DNA from: a virus
Virus record (IMG/VR): IMGVR_UViG_3300029258_004290
Location: 22,915-86,914 of that record
Strand: one strand, 5' to 3'
DNA: 64,000 nt
Below, in pieces: positions 49,426-57,416 of the stretch. The position numbers were made by a program, and so were the translations under genes. Positions within the stretch are counted from its first letter, which is position 1, and the number at the start of each line of letters is the position of its first letter. The notes under the pieces were generated by a model that saw only the letters and a list, made by a program, of their open reading frames with translations, did no database searches and had not been told where the DNA came from.

Positions 49426-52335
49426 TTGAAGACAGTCAAGTTCCACCAGTACGAGCTCATCGACGAGGGCGACCACGACGACGCGGGGGCCTTCGTCATC
49501 GACCAGCAGATCCGGGACCTGGCCACCCAGCTGCTCGCCGATACCGACGCGCCCGTCATCTTCAAGGGGCTGACCGTCCAGGCCACCGGGCCCGCGAGCT
49601 CGAACGTCGAGATCACGCCGGGCCTGGGCTTCGAGACGGACGGCGAGCCGCTCTCGTACGACGGCACGCAGCCGAGCGCGTCGGTCATCACGGTCGCCCT
49701 GGGGGGCGCGACGCCCGGGAACATCTGCAGCATCCTGGTTCGGAGGAAGGCCGGAGGGTACGACACCGACTCCCAGAGCCGGACGTTCATCGGGGCCGGC
49801 GGCGCCACGTCCACGGCGTTCGTGAACAAGACGAACGTCGTGGGCATCGAGGCGACGATCCAGGAGGGCTCCGCGGTAGCGGCGCCCACGCCGATCACCG
49901 CGGGGTGGGTGAAGATCGCGGAGGTCGTCGCCGGCGCGGCAATCGTGGCAGGGGACATCGCGAACGCCGACGCGGCGTACTCCGGGGTCGACAACACCGG
50001 GTGGACGAACGACAAGCAGGCCACGATCCGCGCGACGACCTACAAGAAGCACAGGGACACCTTCGACCACCCGGACGGGTCGATCGACTACGTCCACCTG
50101 AGCACGGCCTTGCAGGCGCTCATCGACGAGAGCCAGTACGACGTCGTCATCCGGACCCAGGCAGACTGGGAGAGCTACTTCGGCGACGGGACCGAGACGA
50201 CGCCGTCCGGTGCGCAGACCGCCGGCGGGTGGGACTACACCGTCGCCGCCGGCGTGACGACCGTCGAGTTTCCCGCCAGCACCCGGGTGCTCATCCTGCC
50301 GTGCGCGAGCGGCGGCACGACGAACACCTTCAACGGGAACCGCGGGTACGTCATGAAGACCCGCTGCCAGATGCAGGACGGGTCGCAGCTGATCGGCCTG
50401 GGCGAGGCGCAGACGATCGTCACGTTCGACCGGACCACGACCGGGGAAACCGGTTTCGAGGTCGCTCATCCGTCCGCCAAGACCGTGGGGACCGCCTTCG
50501 GCAGCAAGACCGTCACGTGCGCGGACACGTCCGGCTTGACGGTCGGCGACTACGTCCGCATCAACGAAGGCTACCGGCATCCCGGCAGCCCGGCCTGGGA
50601 GTCCTCGATCCAGATCTATCGCCTCACGGCGATCACCCCCACCGACGTCACCGTCGACAAGCTGGTTCACCAGACGAATGGGGCCGCGTCGCTCTGGCGA
50701 CTCACCCCGGACGTCGCGCTGTCCGGCTTCTCGTGTGATGGCCAGGCCGGGATCGGCGGGAGCACCCACGGAAGCCAGGTGTACATCGACGACACCCTGT
50801 TCGACATGAAGGGCTGTGTCCGGGGGGTGTTCGACGCCCACGTCCTTAACGTGCACATTGGGGACGGGGGCGGGACGTCGGCCGACCGCCTCTACGACCT
50901 CGATTTCAGCGGTTGCTGCAGGGTTGCGAACATCCGGCAAAGCAAGGTCGAGCAGGGATTCATTGTGGGGCATGCGCATCTCAGCATCATCGAGAACATC
51001 GAGGGGTGCGAGGTTACGGCGGCGGCCGGCCTCGTGGTCGCCTACTGCCACGGCAGCCTGATCCGGGGCATTCACAACATCCAGCTGGTACGGCGTTGCG
51101 TCTCCAGGTGCGACGAGGCCACCATCGACGACATCCGCTACGTCGAGTGCTCGGACACGGCGTTCAACGGGGCTGCCGTCTATTGGTGCGACTGGGCCAA
51201 CATCGGCTCCGTGCGCGACGTCAAGGCGAGCGCCGGCGGTGTCGGCGGTGCGATCGCGGAGAGCGACAACATTCGCGTCCGCGAGGTGCTGAACTGCCGG
51301 ACCCATTACGGCGGTGCGCTCTACGACTGTGACAACGTCACCGTGGGGAGGATCCTGTACTGCTACGGGGGCCTCTATGGGGGGGCGATGCACAGCTGCA
51401 ATGGCGGAACGGTGGAGGCCATCGTCGCCTGCGACGGGAACACGGACGGCGGTGCACTCTACGACTGCGACGACCTGAAGGTCGGGTATATCGCGAACTG
51501 TGATGCCGGGAACTACGGTGCTGCGCTCTATGACTGCGATCGGTGCACTGTGGGAAGGATCCACAACTGCACCACCACGGTCGACGGCGGCGCGTTGTAC
51601 ACCTGCGACGACTGCCGCGTCGAGGAGATCTACGGCTGCACTGCCACGAACGGGGACGGCGGCGCGCTCAAGTCCTGCAACCGGTGCAGCGTCGGGCACA
51701 TCGCCGATTGCACGGCCGACACGAACGGCGGCGCCCTGGACAGTTGCAGCGATTGTCGCGTTGACAAGATCCGCGACTGCACCGCCACGAATGGGGACGG
51801 CGGCGCTCTGCAGGGGTGCGTCCGGTGCAGCGTTGGCCTGGTGCAGGATTGCGCGGCTCCTAACGGGAACGGCGGCTGCGTCGAGGGCGGATCCAACAAC
51901 ACCTTCGACGTCATCGAGACGTGTACGGCGGACAAGGGCGGCGCCGGCTACGGAACGGTCGACTCCTACTTCAACTTCATCCGGAGCTGCGCCAGCACCG
52001 ACGCGACGGGCGATTCCGGGGGCGCGCTCGAGGAGTGCGACAAGTGCACCGTCTACGGGGGCCTGTGGGGCTGCACGTCCGGCGGGGCGAACCCCGCCGC
52101 GACCGGGGCGGCGGTTCTCAATTGCGATCACGTCGTCCTACAGGGTATCTGGTACAGCAACGCTGACGGCGCGGGTAACAACTACAAGAACGTGAAAGGG
52201 TGCAGCGGAGGGGCCCGGGCGTTGGCCGCGAACGCGGCAGCTACCGGCGCCTCGCCTTCGACCCCCAACTATTGGATCCGCGAACCGACCGGCGTTGCCG
52301 CGGGGCAGGACGAAAAGACTGGCATGGCGTGGTAA
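49426..52335 (+). CDS. Tail fibre with beta-helix and cysteine ladder (969 aa)
   Basis: Probable receptor-binding fibre. TTG at 49426 follows AGGAGGAAGAGG. The N-terminal 200 residues are a baseplate-attachment-type domain (LGFETDGEPLSYDGTQPSAS). From about residue 310 it becomes a parallel beta-helix. Residues about 580-885 consist of about 13 coils of 22-27 residues with pattern GGALxxCxxCxVxxIxxCxA. The Cys recur at fixed rung positions. Third-position GC is lower there than in the baseplate genes. Ends ...DEKTGMAW. Confidence 0.75.
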   Translation: MKTVKFHQYELIDEGDHDDAGAFVIDQQIRDLATQLLADTDAPVIFKGLTVQATGPASSNVEITPGLGFETDGEPLSYDGTQPSASVITVALGGATPGNICSILVRRKAGGYDTDSQSRTFIGAGGATSTAFVNKTNVVGIEATIQEGSAVAAPTPITAGWVKIAEVVAGAAIVAGDIANADAAYSGVDNTGWTNDKQATIRATTYKKHRDTFDHPDGSIDYVHLSTALQALIDESQYDVVIRTQADWESYFGDGTETTPSGAQTAGGWDYTVAAGVTTVEFPASTRVLILPCASGGTTNTFNGNRGYVMKTRCQMQDGSQLIGLGEAQTIVTFDRTTTGETGFEVAHPSAKTVGTAFGSKTVTCADTSGLTVGDYVRINEGYRHPGSPAWESSIQIYRLTAITPTDVTVDKLVHQTNGAASLWRLTPDVALSGFSCDGQAGIGGSTHGSQVYIDDTLFDMKGCVRGVFDAHVLNVHIGDGGGTSADRLYDLDFSGCCRVANIRQSKVEQGFIVGHAHLSIIENIEGCEVTAAAGLVVAYCHGSLIRGIHNIQLVRRCVSRCDEATIDDIRYVECSDTAFNGAAVYWCDWANIGSVRDVKASAGGVGGAIAESDNIRVREVLNCRTHYGGALYDCDNVTVGRILYCYGGLYGGAMHSCNGGTVEAIVACDGNTDGGALYDCDDLKVGYIANCDAGNYGAALYDCDRCTVGRIHNCTTTVDGGALYTCDDCRVEEIYGCTATNGDGGALKSCNRCSVGHIADCTADTNGGALDSCSDCRVDKIRDCTATNGDGGALQGCVRCSVGLVQDCAAPNGNGGCVEGGSNNTFDVIETCTADKGGAGYGTVDSYFNFIRSCASTDATGDSGGALEECDKCTVYGGLWGCTSGGANPAATGAAVLNCDHVVLQGIWYSNADGAGNNYKNVKGCSGGARALAANAAATGASPSTPNYWIREPTGVAAGQDEKTGMAW
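51168..52080 (+). repeat. Tandem beta-helix rungs with a cysteine ladder
   Basis: About 13 in-frame units of 66-81 bases, each encoding one coil: GGALYDCDNVTVGRILYC, GGALYTCDDCRVEEIYGC, GGALDSCSDCRVDKIRDC and so on. Units have diverged at the DNA level but preserve GGA at the turn and Cys at two or three fixed positions, so the selection is on the protein. Confidence 0.8.
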
Positions 52336-52354
52336 GGGAGAAAAGGAGTAAACA

Positions 52355-52633
52355 ATGCTCAAAAGCAGCAGGACAATCGAACTGAAGGCCGCCTCCGCCG
52401 CGGTGTCCATCGATGGCTTCGCAGTGAAGCATATCACCGTCGACGTCCAGCGGAGCCGCGTCGCGATCCGCGGGATACTGACACTCGCTGGTGAACCGGT
52501 CCGGATCAAGAGCCTGGAGATTGACGCGGGAGAACCCGCCATTGCGGCCTTCGTCGCCCAGGTCGAGACCGGCCTCAAAAAGAAGTTCGCCGAGAAACTC
52601 GGCTTCGACGACGCGAAGACGTCGGTCGAGTAG
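52355..52633 (+). CDS. Unknown small protein (92 aa)
   Basis: ATG at 52355 follows AAAAGGAGTAAAC. Beta-rich first half (TIELKAASAAVSIDGFAVKH) and a helical C-terminus (FVAQVETGLKKKFAEKLGF). Lies between fibre and lysis genes; perhaps a fibre chaperone or cap, but nothing identifies it. Confidence 0.5.
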   Translation: MLKSSRTIELKAASAAVSIDGFAVKHITVDVQRSRVAIRGILTLAGEPVRIKSLEIDAGEPAIAAFVAQVETGLKKKFAEKLGFDDAKTSVE

Positions 52634-52645
52634 TGGCGGCGCGTC

Positions 52646-52873
52646 ATGCCGCGAAGACGCTGGAAGGGCTTCGACCACCGCATCCTGGCGGTGGCCAGCA
52701 TCGTGCTCGTCTCCGCGTGCGTGGTGTACATGAACCAGAAGGACTCACTGGCGGAGTACCTGGGGGAGAAGACCGTCGTACTCCTGGACTTCGCCGTGGG
52801 CGTTGTAATGCTGGTCAACACACGCATGAGGGAGCTCTTCGGGCGCGGCCAGTACAGGGAGGACAACGAATGA
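52646..52873 (+). CDS. Holin-like membrane protein (75 aa)
   Basis: ATG at 52646. Two hydrophobic segments (ILAVASIVLVSACVVYM, residues about 13-29; TVVLLDFAVGVVMLVN, about 43-58) with a charged loop between, and a basic start. With the endolysin 340 bases downstream this is a plausible holin. Overlaps the next ATG. Confidence 0.6.
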   Translation: MPRRRWKGFDHRILAVASIVLVSACVVYMNQKDSLAEYLGEKTVVLLDFAVGVVMLVNTRMRELFGRGQYREDNE

Positions 52874-53211
52874 CCTTTACGGACGGGGCGCTGATAGCCG
52901 GCCTGCTCACCATGGGCGTTGGCCTGGTGAAGGTGGTGGAGAAGTTGGTGGACCGGCGGGGGGAGAAGCGGAACGGCAAGCTCTCAGAGGAAGCGACTCA
53001 GGCGCTCCTGACCGGGCAGACGGAGCTCAAATCGGGGATGATGTCAATCAACCAGAAGGTGCAAGACCGCGACGGCGTCCCGCTGGCCTTCCATTTGCGG
53101 GAGCACACCGCGATCATGCGGGCGATGCTCGCCAGGATGGAGACCACGGCCGAGCAGCAACGGGAAACGACCGCGATCCAGAAGACCATTCTGGAGAAGC
53201 TCGACAAGTGA
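52870..53211 (+). CDS. Membrane-anchored coiled-coil lysis protein (113 aa)
   Basis: ATG at 52870 overlaps the previous TGA. Short hydrophobic N-terminus (ALIAGLLTMGVGLVKVVEKL) followed by a long charged helix (EHTAIMRAMLARMETTAEQQ, then ETTAIQKTILEKLDK). The topology resembles XhlA- or Rz-like accessory lysis proteins, either a second holin-type component or a spanin. Overlaps the endolysin GTG. Confidence 0.5.
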   Translation: MTFTDGALIAGLLTMGVGLVKVVEKLVDRRGEKRNGKLSEEATQALLTGQTELKSGMMSINQKVQDRDGVPLAFHLREHTAIMRAMLARMETTAEQQRETTAIQKTILEKLDK

Positions 53212-53843
53212 GCCGGCTGCTCGCCTGGCTGCACGACTTCCTCTGGGGTGAGGCGGAAGAAACGGAGGGCATGATGTCCGAGAAGAGGACGATGTTCCAG
53301 CGGTGCCTGACGACGGTGTTAGGTCACGAGGGCGGGTATTCCGACCACGCGGCCGACCGCGGCGGGAAGACCAGGTACGGCATCACGGAGGCGAGGGCCA
53401 GGAGCTACGGCTACACCGGCGACATGCGGGAGCTGCCGCTGCCCCTGGCGGAGGCCATCTACAAGCAGAACTACTGGGATGCCCTGCGGCTCGACGACTG
53501 CCCAGACGAGGACGTGGCGCTCGAGCTGCTCGACACCGCCGTCAACTGCGGCCCCGGCATCGCGGCGCGGTTCCTTCAGGAGGGACTCAACGTCCTCAAC
53601 AACCAGGGCAGGCGCTGGGACGACCTGAAGGAGGACGGCAAGCTCGGGACGAAGACGATGACCGCCGTCTCGGCCGCGGTGCGCAGGAGCGCGACAAAGT
53701 CGTGCCTCCTCAAGCTCCTCAACGCCAAGCAGGCGGTCCGGTACGAGGCAATCGCGCGCGGCGACCCGACGCAGGAGGCCTTCATGATCGGGTGGCTCGA
53801 CAAGCGCGTCAGCCTCCCGCCGGCAGGGGGCGAGCGGCGGTAG
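53208..53843 (+). CDS. Endolysin, GH108-type N-acetylmuramidase (211 aa)
   Basis: GTG at 53208 overlaps the previous TGA. The catalytic motif VLGHEGGYSDHAADRGGKTR then YGIT is at about residues 37-60 (E41 the probable catalytic acid), followed by LPLPLAEAIYKQNYWDAL and a C-terminal peptidoglycan-binding-like helical domain. An internal ATG at 53271 (residue 22) with GGAGG just upstream may be the true start, since the first 21 residues are not part of the fold. Cleaves the glycan backbone at the end of infection. Confidence 0.85.
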   Translation: MSRLLAWLHDFLWGEAEETEGMMSEKRTMFQRCLTTVLGHEGGYSDHAADRGGKTRYGITEARARSYGYTGDMRELPLPLAEAIYKQNYWDALRLDDCPDEDVALELLDTAVNCGPGIAARFLQEGLNVLNNQGRRWDDLKEDGKLGTKTMTAVSAAVRRSATKSCLLKLLNAKQAVRYEAIARGDPTQEAFMIGWLDKRVSLPPAGGERR

Positions 53844-53877
53844 CCCTCCTCAATTTCTCGACCCCCTACCGAGCGTG

Positions 53878-53910
53878 GGCCCGCCCTAGGCATTGAGCCG
53901 AAGGCGGGCC
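53878..53910 (+). terminator. Terminator-like hairpin after the endolysin
   Basis: GGCCCGCC (53878-53885) pairs with GGCGGGCC (53903-53910) across a 17-base loop, followed by TTCG rather than a long U-run. It separates the late operon from the promoter region at 53948 and is the best placed transcription-end candidate of the window. Confidence 0.5.
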
Positions 53911-53947
53911 TTCGCGCGCAACGTGGGCATGCTGCGCCCGCGGCGCG

Positions 53948-53953
53948 TATAAT
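53948..53953 (+). promoter_or_regulatory. Consensus -10 box (TATAAT) before the replication operon
   Basis: A perfect TATAAT in an otherwise GC-rich region between the endolysin and HTH genes. No convincing -35 lies 16-18 bases upstream, so an activator may be needed. Transcription would start near 53960, exactly at the 5' arm of the leader hairpin. Confidence 0.6.
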
Positions 53954-53958
53954 AGTAC

Positions 53959-54022
53959 GGAGAGCCGGCAAGCGGGGCCGGCGGGAGTTTCGTCGTTCCC
54001 TCAACCGGCCCCGCGGCTCTCC
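53959..54022 (+). promoter_or_regulatory. Long leader hairpin at the predicted transcript start
   Basis: GGAGAGCC (53959-53966) plus GCGGGGCCGG (53972-53981) pair with CCGGCCCCGC and GGCTCTCC (54005-54022), an 18-bp stem interrupted only by a 5-base bulge, with a 23-base loop. It begins where the transcript from the 53948 promoter would begin and ends 8 bases before the ATG at 54031, which has no ribosome-binding site. It may protect the 5' end, or control translation or termination. Confidence 0.6.
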
Positions 54023-54030
54023 TCCCTTCT

Positions 54031-54735
54031 ATGATTGTAAGGCTGGGAGAGGACATACTGGACCGCGCCAGGGAGGTGGGACCCACCTCCCTGGCGTCGT
54101 ACGTCATGGTGGAGCGCCACGCCGCGCGGGGCACGAGCATCAACGAGGTGGCCAAGGACCTCGGGGTCTCGCGCCCGACTGCGGCGAAGGCGCTCTCGTC
54201 GTTGGGGGAGCTCAAGCTCGTCAAGAGAGTCGACGGCCTGCTCTTCCCCAACACGCCGAGGGTAAGAAAATCTTACAGGCTATCTTACATCTTCTACCGC
54301 TACATACTCAAGAACGTGGTAGGTGAAGAGAGAAAGAGGCCCCTGACGAAGTGGACGCGGGCCAAGGTCGCGAACATCCAGGCGAACGGAGTTACCACGC
54401 TCGAGGAGCTCGAGAGGTACTGCCGGTGGTGGAACCGCGAGAAGGCGCCGCGCAAGAACTTCGGCTGGGGGCTGTTCTGCTGCGACAGCATGCTCCACGA
54501 GTACGCGACACGGCCAGCCGCGAAGAAGCGTCCGGCGAAACAACCCGGGAGGAGGGATGGAGACGCGGCAACCTCCCACGACCAACGCAGCCGGGAGCTC
54601 CTCCGCGAGCTGGCGCGCGACGCGATCAGGCGGAAGAAGGCCGGCGAGAGGCTCGGCGCCGGGGACCGCGAGGTGCTCCGGCAGGCCAGGGAGGCCGGCA
54701 TAATCAGGAGACGCAAGAAGGAGGGAACGGCATGA
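54031..54735 (+). CDS. HTH replication/regulatory protein (234 aa)
   Basis: First gene of the replication operon. ATG at 54031 has no ribosome-binding site. Residues about 15-75 form a winged HTH (LASYVMVERHAARGTSINEV, then AKDLGVSRPTAAKALSSLGE), as in phage replication-initiation or DnaD-like N-terminal domains, then a basic region with two Cys (LFCCDSM) and a Lys/Arg-rich tail. A perfect 29-base palindrome lies inside its first codons (54067-54095), perhaps an autoregulatory operator. A shorter version from ATG 54106 is possible but would cut the HTH domain. Confidence 0.65.
   Translation: MIVRLGEDILDRAREVGPTSLASYVMVERHAARGTSINEVAKDLGVSRPTAAKALSSLGELKLVKRVDGLLFPNTPRVRKSYRLSYIFYRYILKNVVGEERKRPLTKWTRAKVANIQANGVTTLEELERYCRWWNREKAPRKNFGWGLFCCDSMLHEYATRPAAKKRPAKQPGRRDGDAATSHDQRSRELLRELARDAIRRKKAGERLGAGDREVLRQAREAGIIRRRKKEGTA
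54067..54095 (+). promoter_or_regulatory. Perfect 29-base palindrome inside the HTH gene
   Basis: GCCAGGGAGGTGGG - A - CCCACCTCCCTGGC: 14-bp arms with no mismatch around one central base, about 107 bases downstream of the predicted transcription start. It may be the binding site of the HTH protein it lies in, or an RNA hairpin that limits translation. Confidence 0.65.
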
Positions 54736-55040
54736 GCTACATCGCCGGCGAGGAGTTCTACGACAGGCTCGACGAGGTCAAGGACCTGCTGGCCCGGGCA
54801 AGGAAGAGCGGCAACCGCGCGTTCGCGGAGGCCGCCGCGGCCCTGGACTACACCGTGGCCACGCTCGTCCGGGCCAACACCGCAACCCGGCGATCCTTGC
54901 AGCTGCTCCGGCAGACGACGGGGGTGCTGCGGAAGGCCATGCCGGCCGGCGGCCCGCACAACACGGAGGTGGTCACCAAGGCGATCAAGCGGATCGTCGC
55001 GGTATCCGCGCGCCGGGATCTGAATAGGGCAGCATCGTGA
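54732..55040 (+). CDS. Helical unknown protein (102 aa)
   Basis: ATG at 54732 (GGAGGGAACGGC upstream) overlaps the previous TGA. Entirely helical, with repeated Leu/Ala/Arg spacing, perhaps a DNA- or helicase-associated small protein given the operon. No motif. Confidence 0.5.
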   Translation: MSYIAGEEFYDRLDEVKDLLARARKSGNRAFAEAAAALDYTVATLVRANTATRRSLQLLRQTTGVLRKAMPAGGPHNTEVVTKAIKRIVAVSARRDLNRAAS

Positions 55041-55246
55041 GCATCGAGAGGGTGATTACTTATTGTGTGCGGTGTGAGGGCCCGTGCCGCAAGACGCTCG
55101 GGCACCGCGGCGAGGCGTCAGACGTGGCGCACCTGTTCCTGACCAGGGAAGACGCCGCGGACGCGGCCGGGCGGGTGCAGTGGCTCGACGACGACAACCG
55201 GCACTTGTGCCCGGCTTGCCGCAGGACGGTGGAGGAGACGCGATGA
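55037..55246 (+). CDS. Small Cys-rich protein (69 aa)
   Basis: GTG at 55037 overlaps the previous TGA. Residues hold CVRCEGPC near the N-terminus and CPAC near the C-terminus, suggesting a zinc ribbon with an inserted helix. Overlaps the DnaC-like gene. Function unknown. Confidence 0.55.
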   Translation: MSIERVITYCVRCEGPCRKTLGHRGEASDVAHLFLTREDAADAAGRVQWLDDDNRHLCPACRRTVEETR

Positions 55247-56043
55247 AGTACAGCGAAGAGGAGTTCGCCCGCCTGAAGGAGATGCGCGACCGCCTCGTCT
55301 CAGCGTGCAAGTTTTGCGGGGGTTCGGGGGTGGACAGGCGGAACGAGGAGGACTGCCGGTGCATGGTGGCCTTCGACTGGCTGCGGGAGCTGACGCACGC
55401 CAATATCCCGCGGGAATACTGGGCACTCTCGCTTGAGGAGATTGAGACGGATGCCGCGGCCAAGCGGCTGGTCGCGACCTACATTGAGAACATGCGCAAT
55501 GCTCTGGACCAGGGGCTGGGCATGGTGCTGCTCGGGCCGCTCGGCGTGGGGAAGACGAGCCTCATGTGCGCCGTCGGAAAGGAGGCGTTGCTCCGCGGTG
55601 TGCCGGCCTATTACACCACGACGCAGGCGCTGCTCGACTCCCTGAAGCCCGGGGCGGACGAGGAGCACGGGGCCGCGGCCAGGGCGAAGGCCGCGCGGGT
55701 CGTTCTGCTCGACGAGCTCGACAAGGTCTACCTGAAGGCCGGGAGCGACTGGGCGCGCGGCAGGATCGAGGAGCTGCTCCGCGGCGGGATACCGCACCAC
55801 ACGGCCTTCCTCATCGGGACCAATCTCGAAGAGGAGGGGATTGCGGAGTCGTTCGGCGCGTCGGTCGCGTCGTTGGTCCGCGGCCACCTCAAGATGGTGA
55901 ACCTCTCCGGCGCCGACAGGCGCGACGGCATGCAGCGAGACTGGCTGGCCAGGCTGAAGACCGGGGGGTCTCTCGCCAGGCTGGCGAGGAACAAGGTCAT
56001 AGCCGCGGACGCCCGGCGGTTCCAGCTCTGGGGGAAACGGTGA
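55243..56043 (+). CDS. DnaC/IstB-like helicase loader ATPase (266 aa)
   Basis: ATG at 55243 overlaps the previous TGA. An N-terminal zinc knuckle (C22, C25, C38, C40) precedes the AAA+ domain: Walker A GPLGVGKT at 98-105, Walker B VVLLDELDK (D157, E158), then a sensor strand AFLIGTNLEEEG and a C-terminal basic region. Loads the replicative helicase encoded directly downstream onto DNA. Confidence 0.8.
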   Translation: MKYSEEEFARLKEMRDRLVSACKFCGGSGVDRRNEEDCRCMVAFDWLRELTHANIPREYWALSLEEIETDAAAKRLVATYIENMRNALDQGLGMVLLGPLGVGKTSLMCAVGKEALLRGVPAYYTTTQALLDSLKPGADEEHGAAARAKAARVVLLDELDKVYLKAGSDWARGRIEELLRGGIPHHTAFLIGTNLEEEGIAESFGASVASLVRGHLKMVNLSGADRRDGMQRDWLARLKTGGSLARLARNKVIAADARRFQLWGKR

Positions 56044-57416
56044 AGGACATCCTGGAGATCGTCGACGCGAAGTACCGGGACCTGAAGGCGGAGATCGCAC
56101 TGCTCGCCTACGTCATGAAGCGGCGGCTGCACCCGCAGGCGGAGGAGGGGCTGTTCAGCTCGCCGCCGCACCGCTTCCTCTTCAAGGTGGCCCGCGCCCA
56201 CAACGGGCCGGTGCCGAAGGCTGTCGCGCTGGACGAGATCGAGCGCCGGGTCCCGTCGATCCGCGCGGACGCGTACCGCGCCGCTGCGGACCGCGCGTAC
56301 GGAAGGAGGGTGAAGACCCTGACGGCCAAGGGCGTCAGGTCGCTGCTCGCTAGGCTGAAGCGCATGGCCGCGAGTCGGACGATCCTCGTCGACGCGGACA
56401 GGATTGTCGACAGCGTCCTGGACGGGAAGCTCGACGCCGCGCGCCAGCTAGGGCGGGGGATCGCGCTGGCCGGCAAGAGGCCCGGGTCGCAGTACGCGGG
56501 TGACTACCTGGCGGATTTCGAGGAAAGGCGCGCGATCGTGCGGGCCAGGCGGAAGAACCCCGACCGCGTCGGCATCCCGACGGGGATTCGGAAGTTCGAC
56601 GCGGCGGCCGGCGGCCTTATGCCCGGGGAGTTCGCCATCATCCTGGGGCAGACGAACATCGGGAAAAGCATGATGCTCGAGAACCTGGCGCTCAACGCCT
56701 GGCTCCCCGAGCTGAACGCGGCGGGGCGAGCTCACAACGTCCTCTACGTCTCCATCGAGATGACGAAGCACGAGCTCGAGTTCCGGGCGGACGCCCGGCT
56801 GGCCAGGGTGGAGCACATGAAGTTCCGGCTCGGCCGCGGCTGGACCAAGGAGGACGCACGGAGGTGGAAGTCGAGGATCGAGGACCTGCGCAACACGTCG
56901 GAGACGTTCCTCCACTTTGAGTGCGTGCCGCGGCACTGCACGCCGTCCATGATCGAGGCCGTCGCCGAGCGCGTGCAGGACGAGTATGGGAGGAAGCTCG
57001 ATCTCCTTATTGTGGACTACCTCAACATCCTGGGCGCGGACGGCGAGGAGAGGTCCGGCTCGAAGCAGTGGTACTTCCAGGCGGACATCGCCTGGCAGCT
57101 GAAGGCCCTGGCCACCGACTTCAACGACGGCGAGGGGTTGGCGCTGTGGACGGCGAACCAGCTCACGGACGAGGGCGCGCGGAAGGAGGTGCTCGACTTC
57201 ACGGCCACGAAGTACGGGCGTGCGGCGGCGGAGGTCGCACCGGTCGTGGTCGGCCTGGTCCGGACGCAGGACGACGCGCTGAAGAACCAGATGCAGCTGC
57301 AGGTGGTAAAGCACAGGGGGGCGCGGCGCGTGGACCCGATCATCCTCCGGCCGAACCTCGACTTCTGCACGATGGACGACGAGCGCCGCGGGCTCAAGAC
57401 GCTGGAGGCACTGTGA
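56040..57416 (+). CDS. DnaB-like replicative helicase (458 aa)
   Basis: GTG at 56040 overlaps the previous TGA. Helical N-terminal domain (about 1-150), linker, and RecA-like C-terminal domain with PTGIRKFDAAAGGLMPGEFA, Walker A GQTNIGKS (203-210), Walker B LLIVDYLNIL (D326), and the C-terminal Gln/Asn motif. Hexameric fork helicase. Neighbours are its loader and the primase. Confidence 0.8.
   Translation: MKDILEIVDAKYRDLKAEIALLAYVMKRRLHPQAEEGLFSSPPHRFLFKVARAHNGPVPKAVALDEIERRVPSIRADAYRAAADRAYGRRVKTLTAKGVRSLLARLKRMAASRTILVDADRIVDSVLDGKLDAARQLGRGIALAGKRPGSQYAGDYLADFEERRAIVRARRKNPDRVGIPTGIRKFDAAAGGLMPGEFAIILGQTNIGKSMMLENLALNAWLPELNAAGRAHNVLYVSIEMTKHELEFRADARLARVEHMKFRLGRGWTKEDARRWKSRIEDLRNTSETFLHFECVPRHCTPSMIEAVAERVQDEYGRKLDLLIVDYLNILGADGEERSGSKQWYFQADIAWQLKALATDFNDGEGLALWTANQLTDEGARKEVLDFTATKYGRAAAEVAPVVVGLVRTQDDALKNQMQLQVVKHRGARRVDPIILRPNLDFCTMDDERRGLKTLEAL

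Noticed and set aside
51168-52080. Possible CRISPR-like or satellite array in the fibre gene
   Set aside because: Units are contiguous in frame, diverged at the DNA level, with no spacers; the repeat is a protein beta-helix.
54106-54735. Shorter HTH protein starting at ATG 54106, leaving the palindrome as an upstream operator
   Set aside because: It would remove the first helices of the HTH fold and also lacks a ribosome-binding site; not excluded but less likely.
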